Source: Corynebacterium wankanglinii (GTDB lineage Bacteria > Actinomycetota > Actinomycetes > Mycobacteriales > Mycobacteriaceae). Taken from it: a stretch of 64,000 bases of DNA. The notes beneath the pieces were generated by a model that made no database searches, was not told the DNA's origin, and was given only the letters and a program-made list of their open reading frames with translations. How positions within the stretch are numbered: the stretch's first letter is position 1; every line of letters begins with the position of its first letter. The DNA lies in contig CP061031.1 in assembly GCA_014490595.1 (NCBI GenBank), positions 1,736,001 through 1,800,000 on the forward strand. The letters run 5' to 3'. Below, piece by piece: positions 9,153 through 18,339 of the stretch. The position numbers were made by a program, and so were the translations under genes.

Positions 9153-9950
9153 CTACCCCAGCGCCTCCCACAGCGCCGTGTTGGTCTCCTGCCACAGCGG
9201 CTTGGCCCAATCCCCGAACTCCCGGTCCGTGAGCACCACGCACGCCTGCCCGCCCGCGACCCACAGGTACGTCCCCGCCATGCCGAAGTGGCCGACGGTG
9301 TCTTCGGGCATGCCGTCGCCGGTCCAGTGCGGGGATTTGTCGCCCTTGATCTCAAAACCAAGGCCCCACGGGCACGGCTTTTGCATCCCGTAGCCGGGCA
9401 CAACCCCGCGCAGGTCGCCGAACTGGTTGGAAAAGGCCTCCTCTAAGGTCTCTTCGGCCAGGAGCTTCGGCTGCAGGAGCTCTCCTGCAAACGCTCGCAG
9501 ATCGCCTATCGACGACGTCCCGCCATGCCCCGCCGACCCATAAATCACCGTATTAGTCATGCCGAGCGGCTGGAATACTCCCTCACGGGCGTAGTCTGCA
9601 AACGCGATGCCGGTGGTCTCTTCAACGAGGTCCGCCAGGATCTCATAACCGGCCGAGGAGTAGATGCGGCGCTCCCCTGGTGCCTTCTGCGGCTCGCGGG
9701 AATCGAAGCCGACGCCGGAGGCGTGGGCCAGCAGGTGGCGGACGGTGGAGCCCTCGGGCCCGGCGGCGTCGTCGAGCTCGAACGCCCCCTCCTCTACCGC
9801 CATGAGCACGGCGTAGGCCGACAGCAGCTTGGTCACGCTGGCCAGCTCGAAGATTTTGTTCTGGTCGCCAAGCTGCGCCTCGGTGTCGCCCACCAGCGCC
9901 GCCGCGACGTTGTCTACCGGCCAGTCTTGGAAAAATTTCTCGAGCTGCAT
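9153..9950 (-). CDS. Serine hydrolase, beta-lactamase/penicillin-binding-protein-like (class C family)
   Basis: This 265-residue protein of the beta-lactamase-related fold has the nucleophile motif SVTK at 38-41, a YSSAGYE tyrosine motif at about 95 and a late HFGMAG segment in the place of the KTG box. There is no signal peptide from the chosen start (ATG 9950, MQLEKFF, with GGTGGGG upstream), so it is probably a cytoplasmic esterase- or peptidase-like hydrolase and not a resistance enzyme. Longer starts add only an Arg/Pro-rich stretch. Its substrate is unknown. Confidence 0.85.
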   Translation of the reverse strand: MQLEKFFQDWPVDNVAAALVGDTEAQLGDQNKIFELASVTKLLSAYAVLMAVEEGAFELDDAAGPEGSTVRHLLAHASGVGFDSREPQKAPGERRIYSSAGYEILADLVEETTGIAFADYAREGVFQPLGMTNTVIYGSAGHGGTSSIGDLRAFAGELLQPKLLAEETLEEAFSNQFGDLRGVVPGYGMQKPCPWGLGFEIKGDKSPHWTGDGMPEDTVGHFGMAGTYLWVAGGQACVVLTDREFGDWAKPLWQETNTALWEALG

Positions 9951-10093
9951 AGGCCCCACCCTACGTGCGCGATGCGGACCACGGCGCGGCGCTGCCACGG
10001 GCACTTTGCGGAATAGTTCACTCGGCGTTGAATCGGATCACATCCGGTTGTTAGAAAGTTCACTTTCCGCAGGTGGCAAATCGTCGGCTGCGA

Positions 10094-10130
10094 AAAAGTT
10101 CACTGGCCGGCAAGCTGCCAGTGAACTTTT
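10094..10130 (-). terminator. Hairpin terminator of the secreted-protein gene
   Basis: A 14-bp perfect stem, AAAAGTTCACTGGC with GCCAGTGAACTTTT, has a 9-base loop. Read on the minus strand it ends in T residues, directly after the gene that stops at 10144. Two further AGTTCACT copies occur just before it (about 10016 and 10060). Confidence 0.6.
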
Positions 10131-10143
10131 CGGCGCTCCGGAG

Positions 10144-10777
10144 CTAGAACGGAAGCGCCACGCCCGGGATCAGGCCGGACGACGCCGCGAACGCCGCCCC
10201 TGCGCCCAGGACCGCTAACAGAGTCACAACGATGCCGGCGATGGCACCAGGGGCGAGGGCGAGGTCCAGGCTCGACGGCGCGGCGGGCACAGGGCGGTTG
10301 ACCTCCTTGCTGCAGTCCTCGAAACGCTGCGCCGTGTAGGAGGCGGCGGACTTGAAGTAGGCGACCTCACCCACGCTGAACGGGGTGTCCAGGGTGGAGG
10401 GGGCCGGTGGCGGAGCTGCCCAGGTCGTCGGCGATAACGGAGCTAGAGGTGTGGTCTTTGACGGGCCAGAGGGAGTCTTTGTCGATATCCTTCAGCGTGC
10501 CCCAGCCGTTGTCGCCGAGCCCGGCGCGCAGCGTGTCCTGCGCCTTGTGCCAGTTGGCGACGGCGTCGGCGCGGCTGCCGGAGTGGTAGAGGATGTCGTC
10601 GGCGTTGAGTCCGGCGGCCAGGGCCGGGATCTGGTCCTTGTTGTAGTCAATGACGCAGACGCGGGAGAAGCCCGGGTCCACCGGGACATCAGCGGCATCA
10701 GCGGCGGAGGCGGCAGGGGCAACGACGGCGACGGAGCAGGCCACAACGCCCGCGGCAAGAGTTTTACGCATGCGCAA
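10144..10777 (-). CDS. Secreted, membrane-anchored hypothetical protein (frameshifted)
   Basis: A signal peptide (MRMRKTLAAGVVACSVAVVAPAASA) is followed by a soluble domain of about 130 residues and a C-terminal membrane helix (APGAIAGIVVTLLAVLGAG) with a short tail. The reading frame breaks near 10385-10410 at a run of five C. Removing one C joins SSATG to STLDTPFSVGEVAYF and gives one protein of about 208 residues. The combination of a signal peptide and a Gly/Ala helix recalls the gene at 17420-18055, but the domains are not obviously alike. No function is recognised. Confidence 0.7.
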
Positions 10778-10781
10778 AAGA

Positions 10782-11462
10782 TTACTCCGCGCGCGCTGAC
10801 CCCGCTTGCGAAACGCGCACCTCGTAGTCCTCCATGTCTGTCCCGGCCACCAGCGCCGTCACGTGCGCCCGCGCGAGCTCCTCGGCACGCTCCCCGGCGC
10901 GGTCGAGCAGCCCCGCCGAAACAGCCTTCTCCCGCGCGTCGGCCTCGCGGTCGGCGATGAAGCCGGTGACGTCCTCGACGCGGAGTTGGTTGATGGGGTT
11001 CATGGTTTGGTCGTAGACCTGCACGCTGTCGGCGTCGATGTGGGATTCGAGCACCTCCACTTCCGGCAGTGTGATGTCGATGGTGTGGTTGCCGGAGGTG
11101 ACGTCGATAAGCGACGCATCGCGGATGCCGGCGGTGACGCGACCGTCGTAGGTGACCAGGAAGTTGCGCCCGGTAAACGGCACGCGCATGCCGAGCACCT
11201 CGAGGCCGGCCTGGTCGAACTTGCCCACGTCCGAAAACGCGTATTCCTCGGTGGCGAGTTGGGCAATATCGCTTAACGACGCCCCAATGGTGGTCGACTC
11301 GACCTTTTCCTCCCCCATCCCAAATAGTGCCGGGCGGGTCAGCGCCAAGACGAGCGCCACGATGGCGACCACCGCAATGGCGGAGGCCAGCGCTCCGGCG
11401 CAGCCGGCGCCTCGGCGGGTTGTTCGGGTATCGCGCGGGGAAATCTGCAGTTTCGTGCTCAC
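10782..11462 (-). CDS. DUF4230 domain protein
   Basis: This 226-residue protein has one N-terminal membrane helix (about 20-45, ASAIAVVAIVALVLALT), then a DUF4230-type domain (IAQLATEEYAFSDVGKFD, NFLVTYDGRVTAGIRD, ITLPEVEVLES) and a helical end. Family members are single-pass membrane proteins of unknown role. The start is GTG 11462, chosen for the TAAGGTAAGGGAA leader. The frame is open to 11558, but that would enter the AbgT promoter region. It is divergent from the AbgT gene. Confidence 0.8.
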   Translation of the reverse strand: MSTKLQISPRDTRTTRRGAGCAGALASAIAVVAIVALVLALTRPALFGMGEEKVESTTIGASLSDIAQLATEEYAFSDVGKFDQAGLEVLGMRVPFTGRNFLVTYDGRVTAGIRDASLIDVTSGNHTIDITLPEVEVLESHIDADSVQVYDQTMNPINQLRVEDVTGFIADREADAREKAVSAGLLDRAGERAEELARAHVTALVAGTDMEDYEVRVSQAGSARAE

Positions 11463-11491
11463 TTCCCTTACCTTACTTCGCCATGAAAATG

Positions 11492-11510
11492 TAAGGTGGC
11501 TCTCACCTTT
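11492..11510. promoter_or_regulatory. Inverted repeat in the divergent promoter region (possible DtxR-like box)
   Basis: TAAGGTGGCTCTCACCTTT has AAGGTG/CACCTT arms around five bases. It lies between the divergent DUF4230 and AbgT genes. It resembles the 19-bp DtxR iron box (TTAGGTTAGCCTAACCTAA) in the outer arms only, so a different regulator is equally possible. Confidence 0.3.
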
Positions 11511-11545
11511 TTCCGACGAATTATCGCCGACCAGGAAGACCCACC

Positions 11546-13194
11546 ATGACTGGATCAACCAAAGTAGAAAACGGCCCGCACGACCGCCCCGACCAGGAGC
11601 ATCGCGCGGACCGTAAGGACAACAACCAGCAAGAAGGGATGAGCGGGTTCCTGGGCTGGATTGAGAAGATCGGCAACAAGCTGCCGGACCCGTTTTGGCT
11701 GTTTGTCATCCTCGCCGGCGTGGTGGCCGTCTCCTCCTGGATTGCCAACAAGGCCGGACTGTCCGCGGTGGACCCGGCCAGCGGCGAGGAGATCCACATC
11801 GAGTCCCTGCTCACCGGCGAGAACATCTCGCGCATGGTCACGGACGCGGTGGAGAACTTCATCGCCTTCCCGCCGCTCGGCGTGATCCTGGCGGTGATGC
11901 TCGGCGTGGCCGTGGCGGAGCAGACCGGCCTGTTGGCGGCGATGGTGCGCGCGATGGTGGACAAGGTCAGCCCGAAGATGCTCACCTTCATGGTGGCGCT
12001 GGCCGGCGTGACCGGATCGGTGGCCTCGGACGCCATCTACGTGATCATCATCCCGCTGGGTGCCATGGCCTTCCACGCGGTGGGCCGCTCGCCCATCGTC
12101 GGCTCGATGGTGGCGTTCGCCGCGGCATCCGCAGGCTTCAACGCCTCGCTGATCCTGAACATCACGGACCTGCTGCTGGCCGGCATCTCCACCTCGGCGG
12201 CGCAGCTCGTGGACGAAAGCTACGAGGTCTCCCCGCTGGCCAACATCTTCTTCGTCATCCCGTCCGCCATCGTGCTTTCGCTGATTATTACGGCGGTAAC
12301 GGAGCTGTTCGTGGACAAGAAGGCCGAGGCGCTTGTGGACCACGACGACATCGACGAAGACGAGCTCCAACTCGACGAAACCAACGAGCCCGACGACGCC
12401 CACCTCACCGACGACGACGACCTCTCCCTCACCCCACTCGAGCGCAAGGGCCTGACCTGGGCCGGCGTGACCCTCCTCGTGGCACTGGCGGCCTACTTCG
12501 CCCTGTTGTTCATCCCGGGCTTGCCGTTCGCGCGACCCGAGGAGGGCTTCATGGAGTCCCCGCTCATCCGCGCGATCGCTGTGCCGATCACCCTGATCTT
12601 CTTCGCCACCGGCCTGGTCTACGGCCTGGTCGTGGGCACCATCGACGAGGCCGCGGACATCCCGACATTCATGGCCAAGGGCCTGGAATCCCTGCTGCCC
12701 ATCCTGGTGCTGTTCTTCGCCGTCTCCAGTTCCTGGCGTGGTTCCAGTGGTCCAACCTGGGCCCCTGGACCGCCATCAAGGGCTCCGAGCTGCTGCAATC
12801 TTGGGACCTGCCCAACGTTGTCCTCTTCGCCGCCTTCGTGCTCATGGTCACGCTAATCAACCTGTTTATCACCTCCGGCTCCGCGCAGTGGGCGCTGATG
12901 GCGCCAGTGGTGGTGCCGATGATGATGTACGTGGACGTCTCGCCTGAGGTCACCCAGATGCTCTACCGCATCGGCGACTCCCCCTCCAACATCATCACCC
13001 CGATGTCGCCCTACTTCGCCCTGGCGCTGACGTTCCTGCAGAAGTACTACAAGAAGGCCGGCGTGGGCACCCTGATGTCGCTGGCCCTGCCGTACTCCGT
13101 GGCCATGCTGGTGGGCTGGTTCCTCTTCTTCATGATCTGGTACTTCCTGGGCATCCCCCTCGGCCCGGGCTCGCCGATGGGCTACCAGGTGTAG
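11546..13194 (+). CDS. AbgT-family transporter (frameshifted)
   Basis: This is a large inner-membrane transporter of the p-aminobenzoyl-glutamate (AbgT) family, which moves folate breakdown products or exports antimetabolites. The first frame, from ATG 11546, has KIGNKLPDPFWLFVILA, SVASDAIYVIIIPLGAM and a long acidic loop at about 250-290 (DDIDEDELQLDE). The second frame ends at 13194 with TSGSAQWALMAPVVVPM and SPSNIITPMSPYF, both family hallmarks. The frames switch near 12727 (GTCTCCAGTTCCTGG); one C restores SQFLAWFQWSNLG. The gene is otherwise complete at about 549 residues. Probably a sequence error or recent mutation. Confidence 0.88.
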
Positions 13195-13202
13195 TTCGTT
13201 CG

Positions 13203-13243
13203 CGGGCCGGTTTCCCGGGTTTTCCCGGGCCCTGGCGGCCGGT
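13203..13243 (+). terminator. GC-rich hairpin after the AbgT gene
   Basis: CCCGGG-TTTT-CCCGGG lies inside a longer CCGG-rich palindrome directly behind the AbgT stop. It has no clear T-run. Confidence 0.4.
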
Positions 13244-13314
13244 CAAACACAGATTTCGAACCGAAGACTTCGAAAACGCCCCATTTAACGGCCGTTTTCG
13301 AACTCTTCCCTTCG

Positions 13315-13353
13315 AACTCTTTGCGCATTTGCTTATCGACGAACCTCCGGCGA
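13315..13353 (+). repeat. Direct repeat bracketing rloAB, left copy
   Basis: AACTCT, a 10-base spacer, then GCTTATCGACGA and CCTCCGGCGA. The partner lies at 15435-15472 with one mismatch in the 23-base core. Confidence 0.7.
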
Positions 13354-13359
13354 TACCCG

Positions 13360-13988
13360 TCACCTTCCATAGAGCGACGTAATGATGCGCTCCGCAAGCA
13401 GATGCACCGTGGTCGAGGCAGAATGCCGCCCGACGTGCTCGTCGAAATCCTCTAACGAATCCAGCGGCTCTCGAACTTTCGCCTCAGCGCGTGCGATGGC
13501 GCACCGGACATCGTCCACGGTGAAACTTGGCTGGGCGGATTTTGCGTATGCGGCCAGTGCTGCATCAAGCTATCGAGGACATCTTTTTGCGTGCTTGCGC
13601 CCTTTGCATCAGCGAAGTGGAGCAACAACCAGTACTCGAACTGCGGAACACTAAAACCTACTCCGCGGTCCTTGCGTTCGGCAGCCCATTCAAAAACTGC
13701 CTGGAGTTGCTGGTCCGTCGCATCGTCCTCATCGAGGACCACCCAAGCTTGATCGCCGGGATGCAGATCACCATCACGTCTAAGGTTGGCCAGCCATTCG
13801 TCTGCAGTCTTGAGCAACGCAGGTGGGTGGGGATGCACTCCTCTGCGCGCTTCTACTTTCACGGGCTTGTCCCGAAAGCACTCCATTTCGAAGTAGTTCT
13901 TCTCAGTCGTGCCTTCGGTGACGATGAGAAACACATCTTTACCGGGCGGGTATTGGCCCTTTTCTCTTACCCCCGAACTTTCTCTCAC
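13360..13988 (-). CDS. RloB-like defence protein (frameshifted)
   Basis: This protein of about 209 residues has the RloB layout. An N-terminal beta strand with the acidic motif DVFLIVTEGTTEKNYF (conserved Glu) is followed by WVVLDEDDATDQQL, a TOPRIM-like DxD motif, and FSVPQFEYWLLLHF. RloB accompanies the RloA ATPase in anticodon-nuclease/abortive-infection loci. The frame breaks near 13563. One inserted base links DVLDS to DAALAAYAKSAQPSF and a normal C-terminus ending at TGA 13360; as it stands, the first frame ends at 13452. The start is GTG 13988, 17 bases after the rloA stop. Confidence 0.8.
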
Positions 13989-14005
13989 GAGAAGACCGCA
14001 CCCGC

Positions 14006-15352
14006 CTATTCGACATTGCTGAACTCCAGCGGCTTTATCGCAGGCACACCACCGAATCTGCCTCGCAGGTAGCTCTTTCGAAGGTCTGTCGTCTTCCGTG
14101 GGCCCTCGAAATCCGAGAGGACGCTCGTTTGGGTTTGGCCCGATCTGTCCTTCTCTATTACCCAGATCTCATCTCGCCGCAGCGTTTCGGGGTCCATGAG
14201 CAAAAGGTCGTGGGTGGTAAAGATCAGCTGCGCACGGGAATCCGCGGAGGAATTCGCAAGGAACCCACCGATCAGCGCGCGAGAGAGTTCCGTGTGGAAG
14301 CTGCGGTCGAACTCGTCAACGACCAAAACCGCTTCGAAACCCGGGGTCGCCAACCGAGAAAATAACCCGAGCAGCCTCGTAGCGGAACGGGTCCCGTCCG
14401 ACTCATCCCACCAGCGCAGGCCATAGTTGCCGCCTTCTTCTGCGGAGTGGAGGAGGGTTATTCGTTGCGCCTCAATCTCATCGCCGTCGAGCCGCAGCGT
14501 GAAGCGCCCCGAAGATAATTCCACATCCATCGGATAGTCCGGGTTGCTTCGCAGCTCCTGCTCTATCTCCAGTGCTTGCTCGGCGCCCAACCCCAAAGCT
14601 GAAAGTTCCACGAGCTCGGTTTCAACACCTGTAATTCCGGCGTCGATCTGGGAGATCAAGGTCTCCCATCCATCGGGCTGGGACTGCAATTGGCCGAGAT
14701 CCAGAAGTCCTGCCGGAATCACAAGGACCGTTTCAATGAATTCACGGACGACTCCGAACGCATCCAGTTTGAGCGAATCTGGGAACCGCGAAAGGTTCGT
14801 CTCGCTGGCAAATGAGGCAAGAGGAACCTTGGGCGGAACAGACTCGAGCAGCACTCGTGCTTGCGCAACTTCGGTGGGGAAACGCTCCGACTTCTCATCC
14901 AGCAGCGGGAAGCTGAACGAATCACCCACGCGTTCAAACACGTCAATTTCATCTTTGGACAGGTACTTCGTTAGCCGCTCCTCCACCACGCTCCTCGCGT
15001 CGAAGGCCAGCACATACTCGTAAACGATGTCGTCGACGGAGAACAACACCTCAAATTTCGTTGGTTCAAGCGCCGCCTCTGGACGAAGAGCGAACGGATC
15101 AAACGGCATCGGATCTGAAGGGCGCGGTGGATCTATCAGCATTCGCTGCAGCGCGGTCAGCGCCCTGACGAACGTGGACTTGCCCGCCGCGTTCGCACCG
15201 AACAGCGCTGCTACGGGATTAATCCGCTTCTTGTAGCGACGAGAAAGCTCTGGACAGCGCTCTCGATGAACCTGCTCCCTAGTCGCAACCATGTTTATCG
15301 ACGCAGGCTCGTACACCGAGCGATAGTTCGCGATCGTGAGGTCCAGCAGCAT
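14006..15352 (-). CDS. RloA-like AAA/ABC-type ATPase
   Basis: This 448-residue cytoplasmic ATPase of the AAA_15/AAA_21 (SMC-like) type has Walker A GANAAGKST at 52-60, a signature-like DGTRSATRLLGLF, Walker B AVLVVDEFD at about 345-353 and an H-loop TTHD. The ATP-binding halves are separated by a large helical insertion. It pairs with the RloB-like gene directly downstream, the usual RloA-RloB order, a predicted phage-defence module in which RloA powers or licenses the partner. The start at ATG 15352 (MLLDLTIANYRS) has GGAAGGGG about six bases upstream. The module lies between two direct repeats. Confidence 0.85.
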   Translation of the reverse strand: MLLDLTIANYRSVYEPASINMVATREQVHRERCPELSRRYKKRINPVAALFGANAAGKSTFVRALTALQRMLIDPPRPSDPMPFDPFALRPEAALEPTKFEVLFSVDDIVYEYVLAFDARSVVEERLTKYLSKDEIDVFERVGDSFSFPLLDEKSERFPTEVAQARVLLESVPPKVPLASFASETNLSRFPDSLKLDAFGVVREFIETVLVIPAGLLDLGQLQSQPDGWETLISQIDAGITGVETELVELSALGLGAEQALEIEQELRSNPDYPMDVELSSGRFTLRLDGDEIEAQRITLLHSAEEGGNYGLRWWDESDGTRSATRLLGLFSRLATPGFEAVLVVDEFDRSFHTELSRALIGGFLANSSADSRAQLIFTTHDLLLMDPETLRRDEIWVIEKDRSGQTQTSVLSDFEGPRKTTDLRKSYLRGRFGGVPAIKPLEFSNVE

Positions 15353-15434
15353 AGGCACCCCTTCCAAACAATTCGCCTATGATTCAAGTTTCTTGCATCA
15401 TAAGCGAAATTCCGAGCTATTGTGAACCCCGTAT

Positions 15435-15472
15435 AACTCTCGCACTTTCGCTTATCGACGACCCTCCGGCGA
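15435..15472 (+). repeat. Direct repeat bracketing rloAB, right copy
   Basis: AACTCT, a 9-base spacer, then GCTTATCGACGA and CCTCCGGCGA; partner of 13315-13353, 2.1 kb apart, same orientation. Confidence 0.7.
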
Positions 15473-15479
15473 GCACACT

Positions 15480-16022
15480 TCAGTCCTCCGGCCACAGGCG
15501 TTTAGGCAGATACCCTTCCACAAACGCTCGCCCACTTGGCACGTCTATCCCGCGGTAACCGTTATGCCTTACGTCGTCGATAAACCTCACACACTCTTCT
15601 ACAGTGCAGCGGTGTTCAAGGACAGCTCGACGGAGAATTTCTGTCGTGGACCATGCCTCTAGGCCGTTGTCGAGGGCAAGCTGACGGCCGTCTTCGTCAT
15701 CGGCGTAGATTTCAGCTTCTTGCCCTGAATCCGACATGCTCAAAGCCAATGCAATGCACTGAGCTTCGCCCAGATTCTTTGTGCCTACTCCCCCGAGTTG
15801 ATCGCGGAGTTTCATCGCGAGGATGTCGTATTTCAGGTCCAGCGGGAGAAGCCCAATCCACTTCGCTTCCAATATGGCCCGGTTGCCATCGAAGCCTTCT
15901 AGCTCTTTGCGCACCTGCATCGGATAGGCGCAAGTCCATGGCGCGAGGATTCGCTCCAAGAACCCGACATGCCCGGTCTGGCTGGCGTGAGTCAGCGGGC
16001 CGGTATCGGTGATCAGGAGCAC
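15480..16022 (-). CDS. PIN-domain nuclease (DUF3368-like), likely toxin
   Basis: This 180-residue PIN-fold ribonuclease begins LLITDTGPLTHAS (first Asp) and continues with an acidic core KNLGEAQCIALAL (Glu) and IYADDEDGRQLA (Asp), ending with STTEILRRAV. These match the four acidic positions of PIN nucleases of the DUF3368 group. The start is GTG 16022, nine bases after the stop of the ImmA/IrrE gene, so the two are one operon and a probable toxin-antitoxin or stress module. Confidence 0.8.
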   Translation of the reverse strand: MLLITDTGPLTHASQTGHVGFLERILAPWTCAYPMQVRKELEGFDGNRAILEAKWIGLLPLDLKYDILAMKLRDQLGGVGTKNLGEAQCIALALSMSDSGQEAEIYADDEDGRQLALDNGLEAWSTTEILRRAVLEHRCTVEECVRFIDDVRHNGYRGIDVPSGRAFVEGYLPKRLWPED

Positions 16023-16031
16023 GGTGCCTGC

Positions 16032-17126
16032 CTAGGCCCCAGCCGCCTGTGTCAGATCCCGTGACGGAAGCTCTGACTCGGACACTGCACCAAATAGCGC
16101 TTCGAGCGCAAGCCCCTTGGACACTGCGCGTCGCTGATAAGCGTCGAGAATGAGTTCTTGAAAACGAGGCGGAACCACACTCAACGCATCCACAAGCGGG
16201 ATATCGAAACCTGCGGCTTGGAAGTCCTCACGCGTCGGCCGCCGCTTTTCTTCCAAGACAAACTCGTCTTGCGTGATGGTTCCGAGGTTGAGCAGGTGCG
16301 TCAACGTAGCAGTCCAGCTCACTCCGCAGCGGGCAGAAATAGCCATCACAAAAAGCCGGGCAGGTTCACCGACGTACTCGGATTTCACCTTGTGCACATA
16401 CTCTTCTGGCATTAACAGATGGGCTGCAAAAGAATTCATGAAACGCTCGACGTCCGATCGTCCGCAAGCGTCCGCAAATGTGGTTCCAAACAGCCAGTGT
16501 CCGAGCTCGTGTGCGAGAGTGAACCGCGGCCTCATCGAGTCTGCGCGGGTAGCTACCAGCGCCACGCCAAAATCGCGCTCACCATCTCGCTGAATCTCGG
16601 TTACTGCACCCTCAAACGGGGAACCCACAAAGTTCCTCGAGAACGCAAGCAGGCCAAGCTTCTCGCAAAAGGCCGTCAGGTCGCGGATCGGCTCAAGCCC
16701 CTCTCCCGCGGCAGCGCGAGCTGCTTCGGCTCCCTTCTTGGTGTCGTCGTGGCTTTGCGGCATCGTGAAAGGATGCCCCCTATCTACTGTGATGATTCCC
16801 CGGTCGCGCAGCTTGCGAGCACGAAACGCCAGTGCTTCGAGAGCAACATCGAAATCCGGGGACACACCGCCGTCCAACGCTGCTCTACGACTGGCAACTA
16901 GCTGCTCGCGCTCCTCCAGAAACCATCCGACCGGAAGGCCGGTCGCCCCTGACACCGACGCCACCTCAGACGAGGTTGGATAACGCCGCCCCTTCTCGAT
17001 CGCTTCGAGCAACCCCGCTTCTACCGAGGATCGGTCAGCAAGAACATCGACCGGCACGCCGACGAGTTCCCTCGCCTCTGCCATCCGCTGCGCGATGATG
17101 CGAGCGTGCTGCTCGGTTGCATCCAT
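16032..17126 (-). CDS. HTH plus ImmA/IrrE metallopeptidase regulator
   Basis: This 364-residue protein has an N-terminal XRE-like helix-turn-helix at about 12-60 (VPVDVLADRSSVEAGLLEAI) and a COG2856/ImmA-IrrE zinc protease core. The HExxH motif lies in RFTLAHELGHWLFG, followed by FAAHLLMPEEYV. ImmA-type proteases cleave repressors or antitoxins. Paired with a downstream PIN nuclease, it most likely acts as the regulatory or antitoxin half of the module. The start at ATG 17126 (MDATEQHARI) was chosen where homology should start; the frame is open to 17201. The neighbouring rloAB supports a defence context. Confidence 0.85.
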   Translation of the reverse strand: MDATEQHARIIAQRMAEARELVGVPVDVLADRSSVEAGLLEAIEKGRRYPTSSEVASVSGATGLPVGWFLEEREQLVASRRAALDGGVSPDFDVALEALAFRARKLRDRGIITVDRGHPFTMPQSHDDTKKGAEAARAAAGEGLEPIRDLTAFCEKLGLLAFSRNFVGSPFEGAVTEIQRDGERDFGVALVATRADSMRPRFTLAHELGHWLFGTTFADACGRSDVERFMNSFAAHLLMPEEYVHKVKSEYVGEPARLFVMAISARCGVSWTATLTHLLNLGTITQDEFVLEEKRRPTREDFQAAGFDIPLVDALSVVPPRFQELILDAYQRRAVSKGLALEALFGAVSESELPSRDLTQAAGA

Positions 17127-17338
17127 GTGGCCATCATGCCACGTCACGTCCCCGCTGTGCATTTTCGCGATTCCCTTTGCACACGTGGAAACTCCAAACA
17201 CTGTCTCGCAAAACCCAAATCCAGTCGCCCAACTCTCGCCACAACAACCCCATGCGACAGCCTCCCCCGCCTACGAATTCAGGTTTTCATCTACGCGCCA
17301 AAATCAAACAACCCCTACGTTCTTGCCACAACAAAAAC

Positions 17339-17366
17339 CGGGAGCGGCACAACCCGCTCCCGGCTC
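17339..17366 (-). terminator. Terminator of the secreted-protein gene
   Basis: The GGGAGCGG...CCGCTCCC hairpin is followed on the minus strand by TTTTTG. It lies about 55 bases after the stop at 17420. The rest of 17127-17338 shows no gene; it contains one GAATTCAGGTTTTC copy of the dispersed intergenic motif at 17275-17288. Confidence 0.7.
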
Positions 17367-17419
17367 AACTCGCTCTCAGCGCCTCAAGCGCCGAGCACCA
17401 CACCCCGACTCCCGAAGTC

Positions 17420-18055
17420 CTACTTCCCAATCTCCGCCGGCGTGCAAATCGACGCCTGGCGGATGAACTCCTCCGGCGCGCCCTGCTCTCGCAGAGTCAG
17501 ACCGTTGTAGCACCCGCGCGACATCCCGCTCTGCTTCGTGCCGGCGGTCGGGATCACGGCCCACTTGCCGTTGGAGTTCTTGAAGTACAGGATCCAGTCC
17601 GTCTGGTTCGCACCCGCAATAGCCCACTTGCCGTCGCAGAACATCACGTTGGTCCCGGTGAAGTGCGGCCACTCCGGCACCACCGCGTCAAACGCCTGAG
17701 GCGCGCAAGAGCCACCAGCAGCCGCGCCATTGTCCTTCTTGGTCAGCCCCGGGATCGCGAGCGCCGGCACCAGCGAGGAAAGTCCGGCCGCCGCCGCCGG
17801 GTCCAGCCCTTCGGGCAGCTCAAGCCAGCCCTGCTGCACCGCAAAGTACCCGCCGGCACCCACTGCGGCCAGCACGCCGAGCGTGATGCCGATAATTGCG
17901 CCCGTGCTTAACGACGACCCTTCGGCCTCCCCCGAATCCGCAGAGGAACCCGTTTCGGTAGTGTTCGCGCCCTCTTCAGCGAAGGTGGCAGGCGCAATGA
18001 CGGCGGAGGTGGTGACGGCGGCGGCGACGCCGAGTGCAAGCATCGGTTTCTTCAT
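17420..18055 (-). CDS. Secreted or membrane-tethered hypothetical protein
   Basis: This 211-residue protein has an N-terminal signal (MKKPMLALGVAAAVTTSAVI, cleavage likely after ATFA), a Ser/Glu-rich linker, a Gly/Ala-rich membrane helix at about 53-80 (STGAIIGITLGVLAAVGAGGY) and an extracellular C-terminal domain. That domain has four cysteines (GGSCAPQ, VMFCDGKW, SRGCYNG, ASICTP) probably forming two disulfides. No family is recognised. The first 68 bases of the gene and its upstream region also occur at 22247-22382, where an insertion has split the locus. Confidence 0.8.
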   Translation of the reverse strand: MKKPMLALGVAAAVTTSAVIAPATFAEEGANTTETGSSADSGEAEGSSLSTGAIIGITLGVLAAVGAGGYFAVQQGWLELPEGLDPAAAAGLSSLVPALAIPGLTKKDNGAAAGGSCAPQAFDAVVPEWPHFTGTNVMFCDGKWAIAGANQTDWILYFKNSNGKWAVIPTAGTKQSGMSRGCYNGLTLREQGAPEEFIRQASICTPAEIGK

Positions 18056-18116
18056 GCCCGCTACTTTATCGCGTTATACCCGTCACTTCGAGGGGAACAA
18101 CGCAATTCCCCACACC
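17985..18116 (+). repeat. Flanking duplication, left copy (DUF4365 insertion)
   Basis: This 132-base segment covers the 5' end of the secreted-protein gene and the 3' end of what was its neighbour. It recurs at 22247-22382 with a few substitutions and a 3-base indel. Between the copies lie 4.1 kb of foreign DNA. Confidence 0.85.
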
Positions 18117-18339
18117 ACCGGACTTGACCTTCACCCACTCTAGCTGCCCGTGCACATGCAGCGCCGCATCATCAGGCTGCGCTTCACCCGCCACTAGGAC
18201 CCGCACCGCATCGACTACCCCCTCGGCGTTGCCCCACTCTAGGAGCGGCCGGGCACTCGCCCGCTACAGCATGCCGAAACTGTCTTGTATAGACCATCCA
18301 ATCGGACTGACGGACCCAAAGAACCCCCGGCGCGCGAGC

